Source: JACQFK01 sp035644495 (GTDB lineage: Bacteria; Planctomycetota; MHYJ01; JACPRB01). Taken from it: DNA of 19,408 bases. The stretch is taken from assembly GCA_035644495.1 (NCBI GenBank), contig DASQOM010000021.1, forward strand, positions 1 to 19,408, written 5' to 3'. Both the position numbers and the translations under genes were made by a program. This document shows positions 1-6,726 of this stretch, one piece after another. Position 1 is the first letter of the stretch. Every line of letters starts with the position of its first letter. The notes beneath the pieces are model-generated. The model saw only the letters and a program-made list of their open reading frames with translations, made no database searches and was not told where the DNA came from.

Positions 1-777
1 CGTCCCAACGCCCCCGCGGCCAAGGGCCCTGCGGCCGGCGGCGACACCATCAAGGTCAGCAACGTGTCCTATCCGACGGGCGTCGACAAGACCCGCTTCC
101 GCGAGCGCATGAAGTTCCTCCAGGAACAGGAAGCGGAGTTCGAGAAGGAGCACGCCTCGGACGAAGTCACGAAGCACAAGAACGCCTACGAGAAGGCCGA
201 CCGCCTCATGCACACCCCGTTGCTCGACGCCTTCGACCTCTCGAAGGAGAAGCCCGAGCTGACGAAGTCCTACGGCGAGGAGAAGTTCGGACGCAGCTGC
301 ATGCTGGCCCGGCGCCTCGTCGAGCGCGGCGTCGCCTTCGTCGAGATCGGCCTCGGCGGCTGGGACACCCACCAGGACAACTTCAACAAGGTCGGCAACA
401 ACTGCAAGCAGCTCGACCCCGGCCTGGGCACCCTGATCCGCGACCTGTACGAGAAGCGGATGCTCGACAAGACCCTGGTCGTCTGCATGGGCGAGTTCGG
501 CCGCACGCCGAAGATCAACGCCAACAACGGCCGCGACCACTATCCGCGCGCCTGGAGCGCCATGATCGCCGGCGGCGGCATCCAGGGCGGCCGGATCATC
601 GGCTCGACGGACAAGGACGGCGTCGAGGTCAAGGAGCGCCCGGTGACGGTCCCCGACCTCTTCGCGACGGTGTACTCGGCGGTGGGCGTCGACCCGAAGA
701 AGAAGAACGTGTCGCCCCTGGGCCGGCCGATCGCGCTGTCGGACAACGGCGTGGCCGTCAAGGAACTGCTCGGCTAA
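1..777 (+). CDS. DUF1501 family protein, C-terminal part (5' end outside window)
   Basis: The reading frame is open from base 1 to a TAA at 775-777, so this is the 3' part of a longer gene; a GTG at 64 is in frame but lies inside the domain. The residues match the C-terminal half of DUF1501 proteins: LARRLVERGVAFVEI, then GGWDTH, then MGEFGRTPKIN, GRDHYPRAWS and AGGGIQGG, ending with a VTVPDLFATVY segment. DUF1501 proteins have an alkaline-phosphatase/sulfatase-like fold, are usually exported, and are abundant in Planctomycetota, often beside DUF1549/DUF1553 cytochrome proteins. That partner would lie upstream, outside the window. Biochemical role is not established. The family call is firm; substrate is unknown. 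A strong terminator follows directly. Confidence 0.93.
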   Translation, partial: RPNAPAAKGPAAGGDTIKVSNVSYPTGVDKTRFRERMKFLQEQEAEFEKEHASDEVTKHKNAYEKADRLMHTPLLDAFDLSKEKPELTKSYGEEKFGRSCMLARRLVERGVAFVEIGLGGWDTHQDNFNKVGNNCKQLDPGLGTLIRDLYEKRMLDKTLVVCMGEFGRTPKINANNGRDHYPRAWSAMIAGGGIQGGRIIGSTDKDGVEVKERPVTVPDLFATVYSAVGVDPKKKNVSPLGRPIALSDNGVAVKELLG

Positions 778-795
778 AAAGGCAATCCTTCCACT

Positions 796-844
796 AACAG
801 GGTGGCGGGCCGGCACGGAGGGCCCGCCACCCTGTTCTTTTTTT
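796..844 (+). terminator. Rho-independent terminator of the DUF1501 gene
   Basis: A perfect 16-bp stem (796-811 with 821-836) closes a 9-nt loop and is followed by a T-rich tract at 838-844. It starts 18 nt after the stop codon. This is the clearest terminator in the window. Confidence 0.93.
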
Positions 845-925
845 CATTTTGGGGAAAACCCGGACCCCAGCCCTCGGTTTGTCGACAATTTTCGTCACGC
901 CCCGCGAAATTCGCTCACATTTGCA

Positions 926-1048
926 GGCACGCGACTTGCTGCACCACGCATCATCTCCGTGGCGTGCCGGCTGGGCTGCGGCGGCGTAGATCTGAGTTTT
1001 ATTTTCAGATCCCGAACCTGAGCGCCGTGTGTAGCGGCCCAGCCGGCA
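926..1048 (+). ncRNA. Candidate structured RNA / 5' leader element
   Basis: This lies in the untranslated gap before the small gene at 1070. A 15-bp stem (965-979 with 1034-1048, one G-U pair) encloses a 5-bp stem (982-986 with 1023-1027), which encloses an AT-rich hairpin, GATCTGA (989-995) with TCAGATC (1005-1011). Upstream, GGCACGC (926-932) can pair perfectly with GCGTGCC (962-968), competing with the base of the long stem. A further hairpin, CCACG (944-948) with CGTGG (958-962), also fits. Nested and mutually exclusive helices 22 nt before a start codon suggest a cis-regulatory leader. No known riboswitch class is recognised; chance pairing in GC-rich DNA remains possible. Confidence 0.35.
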
Positions 1049-1069
1049 TCTGTTAATCCGGTGGACCGT

Positions 1070-1369
1070 ATGGACGCCCTGGCGGTCCGACGCTTCCCCG
1101 CGAGCCCCCCGCTCGGCTGCGGCGCCCAGCTGGTGCTGGCCCTGCTCCTCGGAGGGGCGATGCTGGCGACCCTCCTCCTGACCCCCTTCCTGCCCTGCCC
1201 GGGAAATTGCGGCCCCTCCGAGCAGCTCCTGGGCTATACCCGGCTGCCCGGAGTGCGCCCCGAGGAAGCGGAACGCCTGCTGGCCTGGGGAAACTCCTTC
1301 CCGTGCTCCGCGTGCCGGATGCGGCGGCATGTGTCGCTGCTTCAGGCTCTCTTCACGGGGTGTGACTGA
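1070..1369 (+). CDS. Small single-pass membrane protein with CPxxCG and CxxC motifs
   Basis: The product is 99 aa from ATG 1070; a GTG nine bases upstream (1061) is an alternative. No good Shine-Dalgarno is seen. Residues 20-42 form one hydrophobic transmembrane segment. It is followed at once by CPGNCG (C43, C47) and, about 32 residues later, by CSAC (C79, C82), a four-cysteine set that could bind zinc or form disulfides. The next gene starts 5 nt after the stop and encodes a protein with the same layout, so the two look like a tandem duplication. No family is recognised. The matching cysteine pattern in the neighbour is the best evidence that the gene is real. Which side of the membrane the cysteines face cannot be told from the sequence. 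Confidence 0.65.
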   Translation: MDALAVRRFPASPPLGCGAQLVLALLLGGAMLATLLLTPFLPCPGNCGPSEQLLGYTRLPGVRPEEAERLLAWGNSFPCSACRMRRHVSLLQALFTGCD

Positions 1370-1374
1370 GCCCC

Positions 1375-1653
1375 ATGAAGGTGGTCGCCGCGATCGTCCG
1401 GCAGATCCCCGGCCTGCTGCTGGCCGCCCTGCTGCTGATCGTGTTCTTCGCCGTCCCCCTCATGGCCTGTCCCCTGGGCTGCGGCGCTCCCCTGTTCTCC
1501 CGGTTCGAGCGCACGGGTCTCCCGGACCGCGTCCGGGTCCTCTGCCGGGGGATGGACTCTTCGTGGGGAGGCTCCCTGCGCTGCCCGGGGTGCCATCAGA
1601 CCTGGACCCAGGCGTGGTATGGCAGACCGAAAGCCTTCTGGAGCGAGGACTAG
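1375..1653 (+). CDS. Small single-pass membrane protein with CPxxCG and CxxC motifs (paralogue of the preceding gene)
   Basis: The product is 92 aa from ATG 1375. A hydrophobic segment at about residues 10-30 is followed by CPLGCG (C32, C36) and CPGC (C70, C73), the same order and nearly the same spacing (34 versus 32 residues) as in the upstream protein. An extra cysteine sits at 57. The C-terminus after the second pair is aromatic (HQTWTQAWYGRPKAFW), unlike the partner. The stop codon overlaps the stop of the convergent propeller gene through a shared CTAG at 1650-1653. The cysteine pairs resemble a zinc ribbon anchored behind one membrane helix. No named family is recognised. Confidence 0.7.
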   Translation: MKVVAAIVRQIPGLLLAALLLIVFFAVPLMACPLGCGAPLFSRFERTGLPDRVRVLCRGMDSSWGGSLRCPGCHQTWTQAWYGRPKAFWSED

Positions 1654-3089
1654 GCGACCGAGAACACCTTCCGCCAGATTTCTCGGCCGATGCGGACCAC
1701 GATGGCGAGCGGGTTGCCGGTTTCATGGAACACCGGAGCCGTCAGGGGGACGAAGGGCCCGTGGACCTTGCCCCCGACGACGAGGAACTGATCCTCCCCG
1801 TCCTGCGCGACATAGACCGGCGTCCGCCCGTCCGGCGCCAGCTGCAGCTGCTCGACGCCCGAATGCCACGCCCCGGGACGTCCGTCCGCAACGATCCGCA
1901 CCTTGCCGTCCTGGCTCTCGGAGTACGCCATGCAGGCGCCGTCGGAGCTGATGACCAGGTGATTGGGCCGCGGGCCGCCCTTATAGAGCTCCTTCCCGTT
2001 GTGCACCAGCGTCGCCGTCTTCCCCTGCAGCAGCGCGTACGCCAGCCCCGCCTTCTCCCCCACCGCGATGCGGTACGCGTAGTCGCAGGGCTCGGACTCG
2101 GTCGTCCCGACGACGACGAACCCCTTGTCCCCTCGGCGCGCGGCATACGCCACCGTCTTGGCGTCGTGGCTGAACACCGGGGGGCCGACTTCGTCGTAGG
2201 CCGCGCCCGGCTGGTCGTTCACCGCGACCGCCCACTTCTGGTCGATGCCGACGCGCCCGATGAGCGTGCGGCTGTCTCCGCTGAACGCGGGCTTGACACA
2301 GCGGCTGAACGGGCGGCCGGGCGTCCGGTCGACGATATAGCGCTCGCCCTCCCGCTCGCTGGCGACGTAGGCCAGGCGGCGGCTGTCGGGGCTGAACACC
2401 AGGTCGCGCACATCGAGGGAGGACGGGCCGCGGTTCGCGTCGACGACCACCGCGCGTTCGATCTTGCCGGCATCGCCGACGATATAGGCGAGGCGGCCGC
2501 CGTCGGGACTCCAGCGCAGCTCGGCCACGTCGCCGTAGGGCCCGATCGGCTCGCCGCCCACGATGACGCCGTACTGGTCGGCGTCGTAGGCCATATACGC
2601 AAAGACGCCGCGGGCGCTGAAGCCGGCAGGCTCGACGGTCTGGAAGGCGGGGCCGGGCAGGTCGCCCAGGACGACGCGGGTCTTGGGATAGCTGTCGCCT
2701 TCCTCGCGGACGGTCTGGGTGTAGGCATAGCCGCTGCCGTCGGGGCTGACGTAGGGGCGTCCCGCGCCGAGCTGGGCCTTTTTCTCGTGGTTGACGACGA
2801 TCCAGTGGACGTCCTCGGAGGCGATATAGGCCCACCGCCGGCCGTCGTCGCTGCAAGCGAAGGCGCCGACTTTGTCGTAGAGGGAGCCGCGATTCTCGTT
2901 GGCCATGGCGAGCTGTCGGAAGGCGGGCTCCGCGTCGGGGTCGTCCTCGGGCGGATCGAGCGGGACGGCGGCGCCGTAGAGGACGAGGTTGAGGGCGGGA
3001 CTGACCAGCGGAGGGGTGTCCTGGAGGGTGAGCAGTCCCTCGAGGAGGGTGCTCAGGCGCTGCTCGGTGAACTCGACTCTGGCCGGCAT
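1650..3089 (-). CDS. TolB/PD40-type WD40-like beta-propeller protein
   Basis: The product is 479 aa. From about residue 75 on, it carries roughly nine or ten repeats of the PD40 type: FSPDSRRLAYVA, WSPDGGRLAYIV, FSHDAKTVAYAA, SSDGACMAYSES, APDGRTPVYVA and others. Each is followed by a strand with a V(V/I)VG or similar core. These are blades of a TolB-like propeller, a fold for protein or ligand binding. The first 70 residues are non-repetitive. There is no signal peptide or membrane segment, unlike TolB itself, so a cytoplasmic location is likely. The ATG at 3089 has no Shine-Dalgarno and sits 8 nt after a TATAAT box, which suggests a leaderless message. It diverges from the PQQ-like gene and converges with the small membrane-protein pair. 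Specific function unknown. Confidence 0.85.
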   Translation of the reverse strand: MPARVEFTEQRLSTLLEGLLTLQDTPPLVSPALNLVLYGAAVPLDPPEDDPDAEPAFRQLAMANENRGSLYDKVGAFACSDDGRRWAYIASEDVHWIVVNHEKKAQLGAGRPYVSPDGSGYAYTQTVREEGDSYPKTRVVLGDLPGPAFQTVEPAGFSARGVFAYMAYDADQYGVIVGGEPIGPYGDVAELRWSPDGGRLAYIVGDAGKIERAVVVDANRGPSSLDVRDLVFSPDSRRLAYVASEREGERYIVDRTPGRPFSRCVKPAFSGDSRTLIGRVGIDQKWAVAVNDQPGAAYDEVGPPVFSHDAKTVAYAARRGDKGFVVVGTTESEPCDYAYRIAVGEKAGLAYALLQGKTATLVHNGKELYKGGPRPNHLVISSDGACMAYSESQDGKVRIVADGRPGAWHSGVEQLQLAPDGRTPVYVAQDGEDQFLVVGGKVHGPFVPLTAPVFHETGNPLAIVVRIGREIWRKVFSVA

Positions 3090-3097
3090 CAGGCCGG

Positions 3098-3103
3098 ATT
3101 ATA
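3098..3103 (-). promoter_or_regulatory. -10 box (TATAAT) of the reverse propeller gene; likely leaderless start
   Basis: On the minus strand the sequence reads TATAATCCGGCCTGATG, a perfect -10 hexamer with 8 nt between its end and the ATG. The transcription start would fall within a few bases of the start codon. No convincing -35 box is seen. Confidence 0.5.
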
Positions 3104-3105
3104 CC

Positions 3106-3133
3106 TTGGCACCCCTTCCCCGCTACGTATACT
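3106..3133 (+). promoter_or_regulatory. Sigma-70-like promoter of the PQQ-propeller/dus/thuA operon
   Basis: TTGGCA (3106-3111), a 16-bp spacer and TATACT (3128-3133) form a good sigma-70-type promoter 60 nt before the GTG at 3194. It lies 2 bp from the divergent -10 box of the propeller gene, so the two promoters could compete for polymerase or share control. Confidence 0.55.
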
Positions 3134-3193
3134 AGCTGGACCGCCGGCACATCTGCGGCGCAGCTTTGTCGGCACCTTAGGAGGTGGACACCC

Positions 3194-4450
3194 GTGAAGA
3201 AGACCCTGACGATGGCCGCGCTGTCCCTGCTGACCCTGGCCGCGACACCCGCCCCCGACTCCGACTGGAGCCAGTGGCGCGGGCCGAAGCGCGACGGCCT
3301 GTCGCCCGACACGGGCCTGCTCAAAGCCTGGCCCGCCGGCGGCCCGCCGCTCGTCTGGAAGACCACCGGCATCGGCGGCGGCTTCTCCAGCGTCTCCGTC
3401 CACGGCGACAAGCTCTTCACGATGGGCGAGTCCGGCAATGCCTTCCACGTGCTGGCGCTCAACGTCGCCGACGGCAAGATCCTCTGGAGCACGAAGGTCG
3501 CGGACATCCCCGAGAAGCCGTCCAAGGGCGAGCGCGATTACCCCGGCCCCCGCGCCACTCCCGCGACCGACGGCACCCTCGTCTTCGCCCTCGGACCCTA
3601 TGGCGACCTGGTCTGCGTCGAAGCGGCGACCGGCAAGGAGAAGTGGCGCAAGAACTTCGAGAAGGACTTCGGCGGCCGCATGATGTCCGGATGGATGTAC
3701 TCCGAGTCGCCGCTGCTGGACGGCGACCACGTCGTCTGCACCCCCGGCGGCTCGAAGGGCACCGTCATCGCGCTCGCGAAAGAGACCGGCGCCACCGTCT
3801 GGCAGAGCGCCGGGATGGGCGACGCGGCCGCCTACTCGTCCCTGGTCCCGGTCGAGATCGGCGGCAAAAAGCAGTACCTGATCCTGACCGCCGCGAACGT
3901 CGCCGGCATCCAGGCGAGCGACGGCAAGGTCCTCTGGAAGATCGACCGCAATGGCAAGACGGCGGTCATCCCCGACCCGGTCTATAAGGACGGCATCGTG
4001 TTCGTGGCCTCCGGCTACGGCGTCGGCTGCAACGCGTTCAAGGTCACGGCGACGGGCGACGAGTTCAAGGTCGAGGAGATCTACAACAGCACCAAGGTCA
4101 TGAATCACCACGGCGGCCTGCTGCTGGTCGGCGATCATCTGTACGAGCTCGACGACCAGAACAAGCTCAAGTGCGTCGAGCTCAAGACCGGCAACATCGT
4201 CTGGGAGGACAAAAGCGTCGGCAAGGGCTCGATCGCCTACGCCGACGGCTACTTCGTCGTCCGCAGCGAGAAGGGCCCGGGGACCATCGCGCTCGTCGAG
4301 GCGAGCCCCACCGGCTATAAGGAGACGGGCCGCTTCGACCAGCCGGACCGCAGCAAGAAGAACTCGTGGGCGCACCCCGTCATCATCGGCGGGAAGCTCT
4401 ATATCCGCGACATGGACGTGCTCCTCTGCTATGACGTGAAGGCGAAGTAG
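3194..4450 (+). CDS. Exported PQQ-binding-like beta-propeller repeat protein
   Basis: The product is 418 aa from GTG 3194, preceded by a perfect AGGAGGT (3179-3185) with 8-nt spacing. Residues 1-20 look like a Sec signal peptide (MKKTLTMAALSLLTLAAT). The mature protein opens with W25-SQ-W28-RGPKRDG, the start typical of PQQ-like propellers from Planctomycetota and relatives. Blades follow with the usual endings: DGKILWST, TGKEKWRK, TGATVWQS, DGKVLWKI and TGNIVWED. The length suits one propeller domain. Whether it binds PQQ or acts only as a scaffold cannot be read from the sequence; most such proteins have no proven cofactor. It heads a three-gene unit, with dus 7 nt downstream. Confidence 0.9.
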   Translation: MKKTLTMAALSLLTLAATPAPDSDWSQWRGPKRDGLSPDTGLLKAWPAGGPPLVWKTTGIGGGFSSVSVHGDKLFTMGESGNAFHVLALNVADGKILWSTKVADIPEKPSKGERDYPGPRATPATDGTLVFALGPYGDLVCVEAATGKEKWRKNFEKDFGGRMMSGWMYSESPLLDGDHVVCTPGGSKGTVIALAKETGATVWQSAGMGDAAAYSSLVPVEIGGKKQYLILTAANVAGIQASDGKVLWKIDRNGKTAVIPDPVYKDGIVFVASGYGVGCNAFKVTATGDEFKVEEIYNSTKVMNHHGGLLLVGDHLYELDDQNKLKCVELKTGNIVWEDKSVGKGSIAYADGYFVVRSEKGPGTIALVEASPTGYKETGRFDQPDRSKKNSWAHPVIIGGKLYIRDMDVLLCYDVKAK

Positions 4451-4457
4451 CCGCGCG

Positions 4458-5498
4458 ATGCTGAAGATCGGCCCCCTTTCCGTCGGCCTGCCCGCCGTCC
4501 AGGCCGCGCTCTCGGGATACTCCGACCGCGCGATGCGCGTCGTCGCCCGCCGCTGGGGCGCCGAGCTCGCGATGGCCGAGGTCGTCCTCGACCAGCTCGT
4601 CCTCCTCAAGGGAAAGCTCCGCGACCGCATGCTCGAGATCGGCGCCGACGACCACCCCATCGGCGGCCAGCTCATGGGAGCCGAGCCCCCCCAGTTCGGC
4701 CGCGCCGCCGTCGAACTCGTCGATCACGGCTACGATCTGGTCGACATCAACTTCGGCTGCCCGGTCAGGAAGGTCCTGGGGCGCTGCCGCGGCGGCTACC
4801 TGCTGACGACGCCGCACGCCGCGCTCGACATCGTCAAGTCGGTGCTCGACCACGTGGGCGGCCGCCGCCCGGTCACGGTCAAGATGCGGCGCGGCTTCGA
4901 CGACTCGGCCGAGAGCGAGGGCAATTTCTTCACGATCCTGGACGGCGCGTTCGACCTGGGCGTTGCCTCGGTCACGGTGCACGGCCGGACGGTGAAGCAG
5001 AAGTACATCGGGCCGTCGAACCGCGACTTCCTGGCCCGGGTGAAGCGGCACGCGGGCGACAAGGTGATCCTGGGGAGCGGCGACGTCTTCGCGCCCGAGG
5101 ATGTGACCGCGATGATGGACGCGACGGGCGTGGACGGGGTCTGGATCGCGCGGGGCGCGATCGGCAACCCGTTCATCTTCCGCGAGGTGCGGGCGCGCCT
5201 CGACGGCGGTCCCCTCCCCGCGCCGCCGACGATTTCCGAGCAGCGCCAGGCGCTCCACGAGCATCTCCGTCTGACGGCCGAGGTCTACGGCGCGGAGCGC
5301 GCGGGCGTCGTCATGAGAAAGGTCTGCATCCGCTACGCCGGCCTGCACCCGCTCGACGAGCAGGTGCGTCGCGCGTTCATCGAGGCGCGGACGTCCGACG
5401 ACGTCGAGGCCGCGCTGGCCCGCTGGTACGATCCCGAGACCGCCTGGCCCGAGGTGCGGCGCGTCGAGCGCGGCGCCGTCGCGGCCCTGGCCGAATAG
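4458..5498 (+). CDS. dus: tRNA-dihydrouridine synthase (DusB-like)
   Basis: The product is 346 aa. This FMN- and NADPH-dependent enzyme reduces uridine to dihydrouridine in tRNA. Family signatures are present in order: an N-terminal AALSGYSDRAMR in place of the usual APMAGVTD, then GQLMGAEP (about residues 70-77), then NFGCPVRKV with catalytic C101. Next come VKMRRGFDD (141-149), VHGRT (174-178), GSGDVF and ARGAIGNPFIF. The barrel and the C-terminal helical domain are both full length. It lies 7 nt after the PQQ-like gene and 9 nt before the ThuA-like gene, odd company for a tRNA-modification enzyme; cotranscription looks positional rather than functional. Which Dus subtype or target uridine cannot be settled by eye. 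Confidence 0.93.
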   Translation: MLKIGPLSVGLPAVQAALSGYSDRAMRVVARRWGAELAMAEVVLDQLVLLKGKLRDRMLEIGADDHPIGGQLMGAEPPQFGRAAVELVDHGYDLVDINFGCPVRKVLGRCRGGYLLTTPHAALDIVKSVLDHVGGRRPVTVKMRRGFDDSAESEGNFFTILDGAFDLGVASVTVHGRTVKQKYIGPSNRDFLARVKRHAGDKVILGSGDVFAPEDVTAMMDATGVDGVWIARGAIGNPFIFREVRARLDGGPLPAPPTISEQRQALHEHLRLTAEVYGAERAGVVMRKVCIRYAGLHPLDEQVRRAFIEARTSDDVEAALARWYDPETAWPEVRRVERGAVAALAE

Positions 5499-5507
5499 GA
5501 GACGCCC

Positions 5508-6377
5508 ATGCGCACGCTGCTCGCCGCCCTGCTGATCCCCCTGCTCCTGACGGCCGCCGCGCCCGAGGGCAGGAAGCTCGTCCTCATCGCCGGCAAGCAG
5601 AGTCACGGCCCGGGCGACCACGAGTTCCGGGCGGGCTCGATGCTCCTCCAGAAGTGCCTCGCGAAGACGCCCGGTCTCGAGGTCGTCGTGGTCCCGAACG
5701 GCTGGCCGACGGACCCGAAGGTCTTCGACGGCGCCACGGCCGTCGTCCTCTATGCCGACGGCGGCGGCGGCCACCCCTTCCTCCAGGCGGACCATCTCCA
5801 GGTGATCGGCGACCTCGCCAGGAAGGGCGTCGGCATCGGCGCGATGCACTACGGCGTCGAGATCCTCAAGGACAAAGGAGGACCGGAGCTCACCGAGTGG
5901 ATCGGCGGGTACTACGAGAGCGCGTACTCGTGCAATCCGATGTGGTCGCCCGACTACCAGAAGTTCCCGGAGCATCCGGTCGCGCGCGGCGTCAAGCCGT
6001 TCAGCACGCAGGACGAGTGGTATATGTCGATCCGCTTCCGTCCCGGGATGAAGGACGTCACCTCCCTGCTGGTGGCCAAGCCCTCGGACCAGGTCCGCAA
6101 GGGCCCTTATGTCTATCCGAAAGGCCCGTACGAGCACGTCGTGGCGGCAAGCGGCCAGGACGAGACGATGATGTGGTGCACGGAGCGGGCCGACGGCGGC
6201 CGCGGCTTCGGCTTCACGGGCGGCCACCGCCACAAGAACTGGGGCAACGACAGCCAGCGCAAGATCGTGCTGAACGCGCTGGTCTGGCTGTGCAAGATCG
6301 ACGTCCCCGAGGGCGGCGTGGAATCGTCCGTCACGGACGAGGACCTGGCGGCGAACCTGGACCCCAAGAAGAAGTAG
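5508..6377 (+). CDS. Exported ThuA-like domain protein
   Basis: The product is 289 aa from ATG 5508 with AGGAG (5497-5501) overlapping the dus stop codon. Residues 1-18 form a signal peptide (LLAALLIPLLLTAAA). The rest is one ThuA-like, class-I-glutamine-amidotransferase-like domain: VLIAGKQSHGPGDHEF (25-40), IGAMHYGVEI (110-119) and DEWY (169-172). A C-terminal GFTGGHRHKNW (235-245) carries paired histidines. ThuA-like proteins are common in sugar and glycan breakdown loci of Planctomycetota and relatives, but their activity is mostly undefined. The lysine-rich tail DPKKK follows the domain. It is the last gene of its unit; no clear terminator follows. Confidence 0.9.
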   Translation: MRTLLAALLIPLLLTAAAPEGRKLVLIAGKQSHGPGDHEFRAGSMLLQKCLAKTPGLEVVVVPNGWPTDPKVFDGATAVVLYADGGGGHPFLQADHLQVIGDLARKGVGIGAMHYGVEILKDKGGPELTEWIGGYYESAYSCNPMWSPDYQKFPEHPVARGVKPFSTQDEWYMSIRFRPGMKDVTSLLVAKPSDQVRKGPYVYPKGPYEHVVAASGQDETMMWCTERADGGRGFGFTGGHRHKNWGNDSQRKIVLNALVWLCKIDVPEGGVESSVTDEDLAANLDPKKK

Positions 6378-6719
6378 CGCGCTCCGGGAATGAAAAGGGC
6401 TCCGACGTCGACCGGAGTCCGGAGCGATCGCGGCGTCGCCGCGCTCCACTCGCCAGGTCGCTGGATCCTGCCCGAAGGCCTCCCTGAATCCAGGAGAGCG
6501 TCCCCTCAAAACCACCCGACTTGTCCCGCGGCCCCGTTTCACCCGATGACCCATAATAAATACAGCCTTGGAGGCTCTATATTCGGGCAATGAACGCCGC
6601 CGGCGGAACCGCCCGGTATAATTAAAACGCCGTAAGTAGAAGGCGTGCCGACCGGGCATTAGGGAGGTTGGTGCGGTGATGTTGGCGCACTTTCGGCGCA
6701 GCCGCCCGGGGAGCGCCCC
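6378..6719 (+). other. 342-bp intergenic control region before the monooxygenase operon
   Basis: No conserved gene is seen here. The first part holds overlapping GC-rich inverted repeats (CGCTCCGG at 6380-6387 with CCGGAGCG at 6419-6426, enclosing CTCCG/CGGAG) but no T-tract, so a terminator for the ThuA-like gene is only possible. The stretch 6545-6590 is AT-rich by local standards. After it come a GC dyad, a TATAAT box and a small leader ORF, listed separately. A 5-bp hairpin (ACGCC 6627-6631 with GGCGT 6642-6646) would lie near the expected 5' end of the message. Confidence 0.6.
6597..6622 (+). promoter_or_regulatory. Candidate monooxygenase promoter: GC dyad plus TATAAT
   Basis: A perfect TATAAT lies at 6617-6622. 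Immediately upstream are two overlapping dyads, CCGCCGGCGG (6597-6606) and GGCGGAACCGCC (6602-6613), where the -35 box and spacer would be. No good -35 hexamer is present, so activation by a protein binding the dyad is plausible but unproven. Confidence 0.42.
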
Positions 6720-6726
6720 GTGCTGA
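6679..6726 (+). CDS. Possible 15-residue leader peptide overlapping the alpha-subunit start
   Basis: ATG 6679 (or the in-frame GTG 6676) opens MLAHFRRSRPGSAPC and stops at TGA 6724-6726, just past the GTG start of the alpha-subunit gene at 6720. An AGGGAGG (6661-6667) lies 8 nt before GTG 6676 and 11 nt before ATG 6679, a better ribosome site than many real genes here have. Translation of it would disrupt the hairpin covering the alpha-subunit ribosome site and release ribosomes at the next start. The peptide is basic (four Arg in 15 residues) with no run of one amino acid, so classical attenuation is not suggested. Confidence 0.35.
   Translation: MLAHFRRSRPGSAPC
6707..6720 (+). promoter_or_regulatory. 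Ribosome-binding site of the alpha-subunit gene inside a short hairpin
   Basis: GGGGAG (6708-6713) is the Shine-Dalgarno for GTG 6720, with 6-nt spacing. CGGGG (6707-6711) can pair with CCCCG (6716-6720) around an AGCG tetraloop, burying the site and the first base of the start codon. The leader ORF runs straight through it. Confidence 0.4.

Noticed and set aside
3106..3121. Sigma-54 promoter suggested by TTGGCAC
   Set aside because: The -24-like half is present but the position for the -12 TTGC reads CCCC; the sigma-70 reading with TATACT fits better.
1329..3197. 622-codon forward open frame
   Set aside because: Antisense to the PD40 propeller gene, whose repeats are clear on the other strand; the composition is that of a shadow frame.
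6390..6593. 67-codon forward ORF in the gap before the monooxygenase operon
   Set aside because: No ribosome site, no recognisable domain, and it sits over inverted repeats; treated as non-coding.
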